This document shows positions 46,534 to 54,978 of a DNA stretch of 64,000 nucleotides, in pieces. The first letter of the stretch is position 1. Each line of letters starts with the position of its first letter. The stretch is from Pseudonocardia sp. ICBG1293 (GTDB lineage: Bacteria > Actinomycetota > Actinomycetes > Mycobacteriales > Pseudonocardiaceae), in contig NZ_JAHLEL010000054.1 in assembly GCF_020131355.1 (NCBI RefSeq), positions 62,001-126,000 of the forward strand, written 5' to 3'. The position numbers and the translations under genes are program-made. The notes beneath the pieces were generated by a model that saw only the letters and a list, made by a program, of their open reading frames with translations, searched no databases and had not been told where the DNA came from.

Positions 46534-47709
46534 GTGGACCACACCGCACTCGAACTGCTCGAACTCGGCGCCGTCTTCTTCGGGCTCGGCCTGCTCGGCA
46601 GGCTCGCCCAGCGGATCGGCCTGTCCCCCATCCCGCTCTACCTGCTCGGCGGGCTCGCGTTCGGGGCGGGCGGGGTCGTCCCGCTGGGCGACATCGGCGA
46701 CTTCACCTCGCTGGCAGGCGAGGTCGGCGTCGTGCTGTTGCTCCTACTGCTCGGGCTGGAGTACTCCGCGGTCGAGCTCGTCACCGGGCTGCGCCGGTCC
46801 TGGACCGCGGGGATCGTCGACATCGTGCTCAACGCGGCACCCGGCGTCGCGGTCGCGCTGGTCCTGGGGTGGGGCGCGGTCGGGGCGATGGTGCTGGGCG
46901 GGGTCACCTACATCTCCTCCTCCGGGATCGTCGCGAAGGTCCTGTCCGACCTGGGCCGGCTCGGCAACCGGGAGACGCCGGTGGTGCTGTCGGTGCTCGT
47001 GTTCGAGGACCTCGTCATGGCGCTGTACCTGCCGATCCTCACCGCGCTGCTCCTCGGCGTGACGCTGTGGGGCGGGGTCGGTGCGGTCGCGGTGTCGCTC
47101 GCGGTGATCTCGGTGGTGCTCGTCGTCGCGCTGCGCTACGGCCGCTACGTCTCGGCGGTCGTCGACTCCGACGACCGCGAGGTCTTCCTGCTCAAGGTGC
47201 TCGGTGCCGCGCTGCTCGTCGCCGGGTTCGCCCAGGCCATGCAGGTCTCCGCCGCGGTCGGGGCGTTCCTGCTGGGCATCGCGATCTCCGGGTCCACCGC
47301 GGAGAACGCCACCAAGCTGCTGGAGCCGCTGCGGGACCTGTTCGCCGCGGTGTTCTTCGTGGTGTTCGGGCTCTCGACCGACCCGCGGGCGATCCCGCCG
47401 GTGCTCGGCTGGGCGCTGGTGCTCGTCGTCTCGACCACCGCGACCAAGTACGCCACGGGCTGGTGGGCGGCGAAGCGGGCGCGGATCGGCCGGATGGGGC
47501 GGGCGCGCGCCGGGGCGGCACTGATCGCGCGCGGGGAGTTCTCCATCGTCATCGCCGGGCTCGCCGTCGGCTACGCCGCCGTGCCCGCCGAGCTGTCCGC
47601 GCTCGCCACGGCGTACGTGCTGATCATGGCGGTGCTGGGCCCGATCGCCGCGCGCTGCGTCGAGCCCGTCATGCGGGCGCTCCCGACGCGCACGCCCGCG
47701 ACCGCCTGA
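46534..47709 (+). CDS. CPA2-family K+(Na+)/H+ antiporter (KhtU-like)
   Basis: 391 aa with about 12 hydrophobic helices. LGRLAQRIGLSPIPLYLLGG at the start, GEVGVVLLLLLLGLEYS, SSSGIVAKVLSDLGRLGNRE, VFEDLVMALYLPIL (ion-binding ED position), and SAAVGAFLLGIAISGSTAENA are KefB/KhtU-type. There is no C-terminal RCK domain; regulation comes from the separate KhtT-like subunit just upstream. It probably exports K+ in exchange for protons under alkaline or c-di-AMP control. The GTG start has no clear Shine-Dalgarno. Confidence 0.9.
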   Translation: MDHTALELLELGAVFFGLGLLGRLAQRIGLSPIPLYLLGGLAFGAGGVVPLGDIGDFTSLAGEVGVVLLLLLLGLEYSAVELVTGLRRSWTAGIVDIVLNAAPGVAVALVLGWGAVGAMVLGGVTYISSSGIVAKVLSDLGRLGNRETPVVLSVLVFEDLVMALYLPILTALLLGVTLWGGVGAVAVSLAVISVVLVVALRYGRYVSAVVDSDDREVFLLKVLGAALLVAGFAQAMQVSAAVGAFLLGIAISGSTAENATKLLEPLRDLFAAVFFVVFGLSTDPRAIPPVLGWALVLVVSTTATKYATGWWAAKRARIGRMGRARAGAALIARGEFSIVIAGLAVGYAAVPAELSALATAYVLIMAVLGPIAARCVEPVMRALPTRTPATA

Positions 47710-47800
47710 CGGCGCGCCCGTCCCGGCCCGCCGGCGCACCCCGGACGGGGGTCCTCGCACCGGCCGCGACGGGTGCGACGGCCGCCCGCGGGGTGCGGCG

Positions 47801-48676
47801 TCAGTCCCGTGCGGCGAGGGTGGCGTTGTAGAGGTCGCGCTTGGGCACCCCCGCGGCCTCCGCCACGGCGGCCACGGCGTCCTTGAGGCGCTCGCCGTCG
47901 TCGGTGCGCTCGCGCACGGCGTCGACCAGGGACTCCACCGGCGGGGCCTCGCGGGCCTCGGCACCGGCCAGCACCACGGTCACCTCACCGAGCACGTCCC
48001 CGGAGACCGCCCACTCGTGCAGCTCGCCCAGCGTGCCGCGGACGACCTGCTCGTGGGTCTTGGTCAGCTCCCGGCAGACCGCGGCGCGGCGGTCGGCGCC
48101 CAGCACCGCGACGGCGTCGGCGAGGGTGTCCGCGGTGCGCCGCGGCGACTCGAAGAACACCACCGCACGGCGCTCGTCGCGCAGGGTCTCCAGCCAGCGC
48201 CGGCGCTCACCGGAGCGCCGCGGGGGGAAGCCGTCGAAGCAGAACCGCTCGCACGGCAGCCCGGACAGCACCAGCGCCGTCGTCACCGCGGACGGTCCGG
48301 GCGCGCAGGTGACCGGCAGGTCCTCGGCGGCGGCCGCGGCGACCAGCCGGTATCCGGGATCGGAGACCGCGGGCATCCCGGCGTCGGAGACGACGAGCAC
48401 GGTGGCGCCGTCGCGGACCGCGGACAGCAGGCCGGGCAGCCGCTCGGCCTCGACGGCGTCGTAGTGGCTCACGATCCGGCCCGTGTAGGTGACCGGCAGC
48501 GCCGCGGCGAGGTGCCGGAACCGGCGGGTGTCCTCGGCGGCGATCACGTCCGCGGTGGCGATGAGCTCCCGCAGCCGCGGCGACGCGTCCCGCGGATCGC
48601 CCAGCGGAGTCGCGGCCAGGACCAGACGACCGGTCGTCGGGGCCGTGTCGGGCGTGGAGTCGGGGGCGGGAGTCAC
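47801..48676 (-). CDS. rsmI: 16S rRNA 2'-O-ribose C1402 methyltransferase (RsmI)
   Basis: 291 aa. The tetrapyrrole-methylase fold has LVLAATPLGDPRDASPRLREL (TPLGD in place of TPIGN), AAEDTRRFRHL, VLVVSDAGMPAVSDPGY (key motif SDAGMPAVSDPG), TCAPGPSAVTTALVLSGLP and FDGFPPRR. The C-terminal domain has CRELTKTHEQVVRG. The GTG at 48676 fits TAGGCT 7 nt upstream, in a promoter that overlaps the divergent pmt promoter. The rsmI/pmt divergent pair is conserved with M. tuberculosis Rv1003/Rv1002c. Confidence 0.93.
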   Translation of the reverse strand: MTPAPDSTPDTAPTTGRLVLAATPLGDPRDASPRLRELIATADVIAAEDTRRFRHLAAALPVTYTGRIVSHYDAVEAERLPGLLSAVRDGATVLVVSDAGMPAVSDPGYRLVAAAAAEDLPVTCAPGPSAVTTALVLSGLPCERFCFDGFPPRRSGERRRWLETLRDERRAVVFFESPRRTADTLADAVAVLGADRRAAVCRELTKTHEQVVRGTLGELHEWAVSGDVLGEVTVVLAGAEAREAPPVESLVDAVRERTDDGERLKDAVAAVAEAAGVPKRDLYNATLAARD

Positions 48677-48683
48677 GCGGGCC

Positions 48684-48693
48684 AGCCTACGAT
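48684..48693. promoter_or_regulatory. Overlapping divergent -10 boxes (rsmI / pmt)
   Basis: Minus: TAGGCT (48689-48684), 7 nt to the rsmI GTG. Plus: TACGAT (48688-48693), 8 nt to the pmt ATG. The two hexamers share TA at 48688-48689, so polymerase cannot occupy both. Confidence 0.6.
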
Positions 48694-48701
48694 CGGACGC
48701 G

Positions 48702-50297
48702 ATGGCCACCACGAGCGCCGATCCCGGGAGCCGGGTCGCCGGAGCGGCACCCGAGCCCGGCCTGATCCCGCGGGGCGCCCCGCCCACGCTGCGCCGCGCC
48801 GATCCCGGTCCGGCCGCGCGGCTCGGTGCGCCGCCGCCGTCGGACCGGCTGCGCGGATGGCTGGTCACCGCGGGGGTCGTGCTGGTCGCGGCGCTGCTGC
48901 GCTTCTACGACCTCGGCGAGCCCACCGACCGCGGGACACCCGTCTTCGACGAGAAGCACTACGTCCCGCAGGCGTGGGACATGGTCCGCAACGGCGGGGT
49001 GGAGAGCAACCCCGGCTACGAGAAGATCGTCCACCCACCGCTGGCGAAACAGCTGATCGCGCTGGGCCAGATGGTGTTCGGCTACGACGGCGTCGGCTGG
49101 CGGGTCTCGGCCGCGCTGGCCGGGGTGCTCACGGTCCTGCTGGTCGTCCGCGCAGGCCGTCGACTGACCCGCTCGACCGCGCTCGGTGGGCTGGCAGGGC
49201 TGCTGCTGTGCGCGGACGGGCTGTCGCACGTGCAGTCGCGGATGGGGATGCTCGACGTCTTCTCGGCGCTGTTCGTGGTGGCCGCGTTCGCCGCGCTGCT
49301 CGCCGACCGCGACGACGTCCGCTCCCGGATGGCGCGGGTCGTCGCCGAGGGGCGGGTCGCCGAGACCGTCTGGGGCCCGCGGTGGGGGGTGCGCTGGTGG
49401 CGGCTCGCCGCGGGCGTCTCGCTCGGCCTGGCGTCGGCGGTGAAGTGGAACGGCGCCTACTACGTCGCCGCGTTCGGGCTGCTCTGTGTGCTGTGGGACG
49501 TGTCGGTTCGCCGCCGTGCGGGGGTCGCCCGTCCGTGGGTGGGCACGATGGTCCGCGACGTCGCCCCTGCGCTGTGGGCGCTCGTGCTGATCCCGGTGCT
49601 GACCTACGTCGGGTCCTGGTGGGCGTGGTTCGGCAGCGAGACCGGGATCGACCGGCACCAGGTCGGCCGGGAGATCGGGACCGGCGGCGCGTTCGCCTGG
49701 GTGCCCGACGCGCTCCGCTCGCTCTGGTACTACCACGGCCAGGCCCTGGCCTTCCACGAGAACCTGACGACCCGGTCCGCGGGGGCACACCCCTGGGAGT
49801 CGAAGCCCTGGACGTGGCCGATGGGCCTGCGCCCGATGCTCTACCGCTACGCCGACGACGCCACCGGCTGCGGGGAGACCGAGTGCGTCTCGGCGGTCAT
49901 GCTGATCGGCACCCCGGCGCTGTGGTGGCCGGCGATCCCGGTGCTGCTGTGGGGGCTGTGGCGGGCGGTGACCCGGGTCGACTGGCGCTGGACGGCGGTG
50001 CTCGTCGGCTACGGCGCCGGGTTCCTCCCGTGGTTCCTCAACCTCGACCGGCAGATGTACTTCTTCTACATGATGCCGGTGGTGCCGTTCCTGGTCCTGG
50101 GCGTCGTGCTGGCGATGGGGCAGATGCTGGGCCACTCCCGGATGAGCGCACGCCGGCGACGGAACGGGTTGCTCGTCGTCGCGACGTGGGTGGCGCTGAT
50201 CGGGGTCAACTTCGTGTGGCTGTGGCCGATCCTGGTCGGTGACCCGATCACCGCGGAGCACTGGCAGGCCGAGCTGTGGCTCCCGTCCTGGCGCTGA
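48702..50297 (+). CDS. pmt: Protein O-mannosyltransferase (PMT family)
   Basis: 531 aa, a polytopic GT-C enzyme with about 11 membrane helices. It transfers mannose from polyprenyl-phosphomannose to secreted proteins at the outer face of the membrane. The first-loop motif is TPVFDEKHYVPQAWDM with the catalytic Asp-Glu. IVHPPLAKQLIALGQ, LLLCADGLSHVQSRMGMLD and LASAVKWNGAYYV are typical, and WPMGLRPMLYRYAD lies in the MIR-less central loop. The C-terminus WELWLPSW-like QAELWLPSWR is typical of mycobacterial Pmt. The ATG at 48702 is 8 nt from TACGAT. It is divergent from rsmI, as in mycobacteria. Confidence 0.92.
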   Translation: MATTSADPGSRVAGAAPEPGLIPRGAPPTLRRADPGPAARLGAPPPSDRLRGWLVTAGVVLVAALLRFYDLGEPTDRGTPVFDEKHYVPQAWDMVRNGGVESNPGYEKIVHPPLAKQLIALGQMVFGYDGVGWRVSAALAGVLTVLLVVRAGRRLTRSTALGGLAGLLLCADGLSHVQSRMGMLDVFSALFVVAAFAALLADRDDVRSRMARVVAEGRVAETVWGPRWGVRWWRLAAGVSLGLASAVKWNGAYYVAAFGLLCVLWDVSVRRRAGVARPWVGTMVRDVAPALWALVLIPVLTYVGSWWAWFGSETGIDRHQVGREIGTGGAFAWVPDALRSLWYYHGQALAFHENLTTRSAGAHPWESKPWTWPMGLRPMLYRYADDATGCGETECVSAVMLIGTPALWWPAIPVLLWGLWRAVTRVDWRWTAVLVGYGAGFLPWFLNLDRQMYFFYMMPVVPFLVLGVVLAMGQMLGHSRMSARRRRNGLLVVATWVALIGVNFVWLWPILVGDPITAEHWQAELWLPSWR

Positions 50298-50357
50298 CGG
50301 CTGCTCCGTGCGGGTGACCTCCGGAACCAGCGCCGACCGCGCGACGACCAACCCGGC

Positions 50358-50921
50358 GTGAGCCCCGTACTCCGCCGCCTCGCGGTCGCCCTCCCCGCCG
50401 TGCTGCTCGTCCTCGTCGCCGGGGCCGCGCCCGCCTGGGCGCACACCGAGCTCGAGTCCAGCAACCCCGCCGCGGACGCACAGGTCGCCACCGCGCCGAC
50501 GTCGGTGTCGCTCACCTTCTCCGAACAGGTCCCGGCCGCGGACGCCACGGTCACGGTGACCGGCCCGGACGGCACCGACTACGCGGCGGGCCCGGCCTCC
50601 GGCGACGACGGTACCCTCGCCGTGCCGCTACGGCCCCTCGGTGCGGCCGGCGGGTACACGGTCACCTACCGGGTGGTCTCCGACGACGGCCATCCCGTCT
50701 CGGGCACGGTGCCGTTCACCCTCACCTCCCCCGGCCCGGGCGCGGCCGCCGCGACCCCGGCACCCGCCGCCCCGGAGCCGACGGCCGCGGCGCCGCAGAC
50801 CGCGCCGCCGACCACCGCCGCCGCACAGGACGACGGCGCCCCGGTCTGGCCGTGGGTGCTGCTCGCCGTCGTCGTGGTCGGGGCCGGAGCCGTGTTCGCG
50901 CTGCGCCGGTCGCGGGCCTGA
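50358..50921 (+). CDS. copC: CopC-domain copper-binding protein, membrane-anchored
   Basis: 187 aa. The signal peptide is LAVALPAVLLVLVAGAAPAWA followed by HTELESSNPAADA, so the mature protein starts with the copper-ligand His as in CopC. The CopC beta barrel has VSLTFSEQVPAADATVTVTG and YRVVSDDGHPVSGTVPFTL (second His). A Pro/Ala linker leads to a C-terminal helix VWPWVLLAVVVVGAGAVFAL and a basic RRSRA tail. It lies on the outer face of the membrane, coupled to CopD directly downstream. Confidence 0.88.
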   Translation: MSPVLRRLAVALPAVLLVLVAGAAPAWAHTELESSNPAADAQVATAPTSVSLTFSEQVPAADATVTVTGPDGTDYAAGPASGDDGTLAVPLRPLGAAGGYTVTYRVVSDDGHPVSGTVPFTLTSPGPGAAAATPAPAAPEPTAAAPQTAPPTTAAAQDDGAPVWPWVLLAVVVVGAGAVFALRRSRA

Positions 50922-51928
50922 CCATCGACGGCTCCGCCCCCGGCGGCACCCCGACCGGCGCCGCTCCCGATCCCCCGCCCCGCGCCGCGGCCGGGTCCGC
51001 CGTCGAACCGGCCCCCGCGGTCGCCGGGTGGGCCGCGGTGCTGGTGGGGGTCGCGGTCGTCGTCGCCGGGGCCACCGGTGGTCTCGGCCCGGACGGCGTC
51101 GCGCTCGACCTGGCGCAGGCCCTCGTGCGCGCCGCGGCGGACCTGGCCGCGGTCGTCGCGGCGGGGGCGGCGCTGATCGCGCTGCTCGCCACGGACCGGG
51201 TGCCCGCGGCCGACCGGGTGCTGGCCACGGTCGCGCCGCTGTGGCTCGGCGTACTGCTGGTCGAGACCTTCGTCCGGGGCGCGGTCGTGTCCGGCCGCGG
51301 TCTCGCCGACGTACGCGGGCCGGACCTCCTGGAGTTCCTGCCCGGTCCGCGTGCCGGGACCGGGCAGCTCGTGGCGCTGGCCGCGGTGCTCGCACTGATC
51401 GGCGTCGCGGGGTCGCGGCCGGCCCGGCCGGGTGCCGGCCCGGGCCCTGCCGTACTGGCCCTGGTGGTGGTCGTCGCCGCCGCGGCGGCACCCGCGGCGA
51501 CGGGGCACGCCGGCGCGTCGACGGTCGCCGCGTACGCCGTGCCCGCGGTCGTCGCGCACGTCGCGGCGGCGCTGCTGTGGGTGGGCGGGCTCGGTGCGGT
51601 GCTGGTGACCGCCCGCGACGCGGAACTGCTCGCGCTCGCGCTGCCGCGGTTCTCCCGGCTCGCGCTCGGTGCCGTCGTGGTGCTCGGCGTGTCCGGGGCA
51701 CTCGCCGCGACCGCACGGCTCTCCTCCCCCACCGAGCTGGTCACGACGGGTTACGGCGCGGTGGTCGCCGCCAAGGTCGCGCTGTTCGCCGTCGCCGCGG
51801 CGCTCGGCGGGGCGACCCGGGCCCGGCTGCGGGCCGGGAGGCTCCCGGTGCTGGTGTGGGCCCCGGTGGAGGTGCTGGTGCTGGCCGCGGCCACCGGGGT
51901 GGCCGCGACGCTGACCCAGACCGCCTGA
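50852..51928 (+). CDS. copD: CopD-domain membrane protein
   Basis: Up to 358 aa with about 8 hydrophobic helices: VAGWAAVLVGVAVVVAGA, LAAVVAAGAALIALLA, LWLGVLLVETFV, VVAHVAAALLWVGGLGAVL with the CopD His region, FSRLALGAVVVLGVSGALAA and VVAAKVALFAVAAALGGATR (short key motif AAKVALFAVAAALGG). CopD is thought to move copper across the membrane with CopC. The start is unresolved: the GTG at 50852 overlaps copC by 70 nt, while a CTG at 50918 would overlap the copC stop as CTGA, like the NTGA junctions elsewhere here. The 3' end lies 3 bp from the convergent lipoprotein gene. Confidence 0.85.
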   Translation: MGAARRRRGRGRSRVRAAPVAGLTIDGSAPGGTPTGAAPDPPPRAAAGSAVEPAPAVAGWAAVLVGVAVVVAGATGGLGPDGVALDLAQALVRAAADLAAVVAAGAALIALLATDRVPAADRVLATVAPLWLGVLLVETFVRGAVVSGRGLADVRGPDLLEFLPGPRAGTGQLVALAAVLALIGVAGSRPARPGAGPGPAVLALVVVVAAAAAPAATGHAGASTVAAYAVPAVVAHVAAALLWVGGLGAVLVTARDAELLALALPRFSRLALGAVVVLGVSGALAATARLSSPTELVTTGYGAVVAAKVALFAVAAALGGATRARLRAGRLPVLVWAPVEVLVLAAATGVAATLTQTA

Positions 51929-51931
51929 GGC

Positions 51932-52867
51932 TCAGCGGGCCGTCGCCGCGGCGAGCTGCGGTTCGAGCCGGTCGATGGCGTGCAGCAGCGCGTCCGGGCC
52001 GCTGTAGGACAGCGCACCGCCGAGCGGGTCGGAGAACGTGGTGTAGAGCGTGCGGCCCTCGCGGACGACGTCCAGCCGGGCGAACGACGCCGAGGCCGTC
52101 ATCTGCTCCTCGGTCGCGCCGTTGACGAACAGCACGTCGCGGTCCAGCAGGTCGAGACGCTCCTCGCTGACCTCGCCCGCGCTCTCCTGGGTCGCGAACC
52201 CGAGCGCGTCGAACAGCGCGCGGCGCGGGTCGCCGGCGGGGATCAGGTAGTGGCCACCGTTCTCCGGGCCGAAGTCCTCGACGAGCACCTTCCCGGCGAA
52301 CTGCGGGTGCGCAGCACGGACGGCCGCGATCCGGTCGCGGACCTGGGTCACGCGCTGCCGGGCGAGGTCCTCGCGCCCGATGGCACGCCCGGTGGTGAGC
52401 AGCTGGACGTCCCACGGGGTCTGCTCCGGCGGGTACGCCGCGGACTGCACCACGGTCGGCGCGATCGCCGACAGCTTCCGGTACATGTCCTCGTCGACGT
52501 CCTCGTAGATCGCGAGGATGACGTCGGGTCTGCTCGCCGCGACGGCCTCCAGGTCGATGCCGTCCTCACCGGACTGCGGGACCTCGGCGCCCTTCGTCAC
52601 CGCCTGCACCCACGGGAAGGTCCAGTAGGCGTCGAACCAGGAGCGGGTCATGACGGGGACGACGCCAAGCCCCAGCACGAAGTCCTGGTCGTTCCAGCCG
52701 ACCGTCGCGACCCGCTCGACCTGCACCGGGACCGTCGTGCTGCCGTAGCGGTGCTCGATCGTCGCCCCGGTGGGTGCCGCGGCGGGCGCGGGCGCCCCAC
52801 CGCACCCCGCCAGGACGGCGACGGCCAGCGCCGTCGCGATCAGCCCGACCAGTCGTGCCCGCACCAT
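51932..52867 (-). CDS. Iron-siderophore ABC transporter substrate-binding lipoprotein
   Basis: 311 aa. The lipoprotein signal is LVGLIATALAVAVLAGCGG, with the lipobox Cys at about residue 22. The FecB/FepB-type fold follows with VERVATVGWNDQDFVLGLGVVPV, SRPDVILAIYEDVDEDMYRKL and APTVVQSAAYPPEQTPWD. The ATG 52867 has GGAGGTGGCGACG upstream; a GTG at 52882 is in frame but sits at the ribosome site. An iron box at 52921-52939 suggests IdeR/DtxR control. No permease or ATPase gene is adjacent, so it works with a transporter elsewhere. Confidence 0.88.
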   Translation of the reverse strand: MVRARLVGLIATALAVAVLAGCGGAPAPAAAPTGATIEHRYGSTTVPVQVERVATVGWNDQDFVLGLGVVPVMTRSWFDAYWTFPWVQAVTKGAEVPQSGEDGIDLEAVAASRPDVILAIYEDVDEDMYRKLSAIAPTVVQSAAYPPEQTPWDVQLLTTGRAIGREDLARQRVTQVRDRIAAVRAAHPQFAGKVLVEDFGPENGGHYLIPAGDPRRALFDALGFATQESAGEVSEERLDLLDRDVLFVNGATEEQMTASASFARLDVVREGRTLYTTFSDPLGGALSYSGPDALLHAIDRLEPQLAAATAR

Positions 52868-52920
52868 CGTCGCCACCTCCACGGCGGCGTCCCTCGCCGG
52901 CGCGGTGGTAGACCATCAGG

Positions 52921-52939
52921 TGAGGTTAGGCTCATCAAT
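52921..52939. promoter_or_regulatory. IdeR/DtxR iron-box candidate
   Basis: TGAGGTTAGGCTCATCAAT (52921-52939) matches 14 of 19 positions of the actinobacterial iron-box consensus TTAGGTTAGGCTAACCTAA. It lies about 55 bp upstream of the siderophore-binding lipoprotein start. Confidence 0.6.
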
Positions 52940-53045
52940 AGGCCGTGAGGGTGATGCGGGTCCTGGAGGGCGACGCGTCGCACCGCTCTCGGCGATCCCG
53001 GGAGCATCGGACGGCGTGGCGGGACGGACGGTGGCCGAGGTCGGC

Positions 53046-53648
53046 TCACCCATGCCGCTCCGGCTCCCGGCGCGCCGTCCGGCCCCCCACCGCAGCGTCC
53101 CGACGCAGACCGTCCACGACGAGGGTGACCACTCCGTCGGCCTCGGCCCGCCACCCGGGACGCGCATGGGCGGCGCCGATGCCGTGCAGGGCCATCAGCA
53201 CCGCACCGGCGTCGACGTCGTCGCGCAGGGAACCGTCCGCCACACCCGCGGCCACCAGCTCGGCCACCGCGTCCTCGAGCTCGTGCCCGCTCCCGCCGCC
53301 GGCGGACAGGAAGGTGGCCAACGTGCGGGCCAGGCCCTGGTGCGCGTCGATGTGGTCGATCATGTCCCGCAGGAAGAGCGCCAGCGCCTCGTCCGCGGAC
53401 CGCGTCGCGCCGAGCCGGCGGGCACGGTCGCTCAGGATGGCGATCTCCGAGCGGTAGACCGCCTCGGCCAGCGCCTCGCGGGTGGGGAAGTTCCGGTAGA
53501 GCGTGCCGGTTCCCACGCCGGCCAGACCGGCGAGGTCGTCGTAGCGCATGTCGAAGAACCGGCCGGTGTCGAAGACCTCGCGCGCTGCGGTGACGATCGC
53601 CTCGCGGTTCCGCCGGGCGTCGGCACGCAGCGGCTTGTCGGTCGTCAC
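53046..53648 (-). CDS. TetR-family regulator of the reductase-P450 operon
   Basis: 200 aa. The HTH is ADARRNREAIVTAAREVFDTG, DDLAGLAGVGTGTLYRNFPTREALAEAVY (recognition helix VGTGTLYRNFPTREAL, highly typical). The C-terminal domain is helical and ligand-binding. The GTG start at 53648 has GAGGTG upstream. It is the third gene of the KPR-P450-TetR run (all minus strand, 83 bp after the P450). The twin operators TGGAGA-N3-TCTCCA at the operon promoter are the likely binding sites, giving autoregulation by an effector that is probably the P450 substrate. Confidence 0.88.
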   Translation of the reverse strand: MTTDKPLRADARRNREAIVTAAREVFDTGRFFDMRYDDLAGLAGVGTGTLYRNFPTREALAEAVYRSEIAILSDRARRLGATRSADEALALFLRDMIDHIDAHQGLARTLATFLSAGGGSGHELEDAVAELVAAGVADGSLRDDVDAGAVLMALHGIGAAHARPGWRAEADGVVTLVVDGLRRDAAVGGRTARREPERHG

Positions 53649-53731
53649 GGGGCACCTCGCTCGCATCGAGGGTGGAGATCGTCCTCCCATCGTGCCCCAG
53701 CCCCAGCCCCCGGCCGCGGGACAGGACCCCC

Positions 53732-54931
53732 TCACCAGGTCACCGGGAGCCGGTGCAGACCGAAGATGGTCGCGTCGTCCTTGAAGGGCAGTTCGTCGAC
53801 GTCGACGGCGAGCGCGAGCGTGGGGATGCGGCGGAACAGGGTGTCGAACACGATCTGCAGCTCCATCCGGGCCAGGTTCTGTCCCAGGCACTGGTGTGGC
53901 CCGAACCCGAAGGCGAGGTGGTGCCGGCCGCCGCGCTCGATGTCCAGCTCGTCGGGATCGTCGAACACCCGCGGGTCGCGGTTCGCCGCGTAGGTCAGGG
54001 CCAGCACCCCCTCACCCGCGCGGATCAGCCGGCCGCCGAGCTCGACGTCCTCGACGCACAGCCGGGCCGTCGCCGCGTCCAGGATCGTGAAGTACCGCAG
54101 CATCTCCTCGACCGCGGCGGGGGTCCTGGCGGGATCGGCCCGGATCGATGCGAGCTGCTCCGGGGCGCGCAGGAGCGCCACCGTCGCCAACGAGATCATG
54201 TTCGCCGTCGTCTCGTGTCCCGCCACGATCAGCAGGATCCCCAGGCCCGCCAGCGCCGGCCGCCGGTAGGAACCCCGCTCGCGCTGCAGGCGGATCTGGC
54301 GCCCGAGCAGGTCGTCCGGCGGGTCGGCCTCCTTCTCCGCGATCAGGTCGCTCAGGTAGCCGCTCAGTGCGGCGCCGGCGGCCGCGCGCTCCTCGGGTGG
54401 CGTCGCCCGGGCGATCAGCGCGGTCGACTTCTCCTGGAAGAACGTGTGCGCGGAGTAGGGCACACCGAGCAGCTCGCAGATCACGAGCGACGGGACCGGC
54501 AGCGACAGTTCCTCGACCAGGTCGGCGGGCCGGGGCCCGGCCAGCATCGCGTCGATCCGCTCGTCGACGATCTCCTGGACCCGTGGCCGCAGCGCCTCGG
54601 TGCGTCGCAGGGTGAACTCACCGAGTACCGCCCTGCGGGCCACCGGATGTTCCGGCGCGTCCATGCTCAGCAGCACGGGCTCTTCGTCGGGGGTCCCGGT
54701 CACGGCCGCGCCCAGCACCAGCTGCGGAAAGCTCGGATGCCCCCGGTCGGCGCTGAACCGCCGGTCGTTGAGCACGGTGCGGACGTCCTCGTGGCGGCTG
54801 ACCACCCACGCCGACCGGCCGTCGGGCAGCCGGACCTGCGCGACCGGGTCCTCCTCCCGGATCCTCGCGTAGGCCGGCGGCGGGGCGAACGGGCAGGTAC
54901 GGGCCTGCGGGAACTCGTCGATCGTCGTCAT
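53732..54931 (-). CDS. Cytochrome P450
   Basis: 399 aa, a soluble bacterial class I P450. The I-helix is LLIVAGHETTANMISLA (AGHETT), the K-helix is EEMLRYFTIL with the ExxR motif (E-x-x-R in VEEMLR), and the heme loop is LAFGFGPHQCLGQNLARME with the axial Cys (FGxGxHxCxG). The N-terminus FPQARTCPFAPP is of the CYP105/107 style. The ATG 54931 is preceded by GGAGGACGAC. No ferredoxin gene is adjacent, so electrons come from elsewhere. It is co-transcribed with a ketopantoate-reductase-like enzyme and a TetR regulator, suggesting an inducible xenobiotic- or metabolite-oxidising operon. Confidence 0.93.
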   Translation of the reverse strand: MTTIDEFPQARTCPFAPPPAYARIREEDPVAQVRLPDGRSAWVVSRHEDVRTVLNDRRFSADRGHPSFPQLVLGAAVTGTPDEEPVLLSMDAPEHPVARRAVLGEFTLRRTEALRPRVQEIVDERIDAMLAGPRPADLVEELSLPVPSLVICELLGVPYSAHTFFQEKSTALIARATPPEERAAAGAALSGYLSDLIAEKEADPPDDLLGRQIRLQRERGSYRRPALAGLGILLIVAGHETTANMISLATVALLRAPEQLASIRADPARTPAAVEEMLRYFTILDAATARLCVEDVELGGRLIRAGEGVLALTYAANRDPRVFDDPDELDIERGGRHHLAFGFGPHQCLGQNLARMELQIVFDTLFRRIPTLALAVDVDELPFKDDATIFGLHRLPVTW

Positions 54932-54978
54932 GTCGTCCTCCGGTGCGTGGGCAGTGGGCGCGGGCGGGTGGGCGGCGC

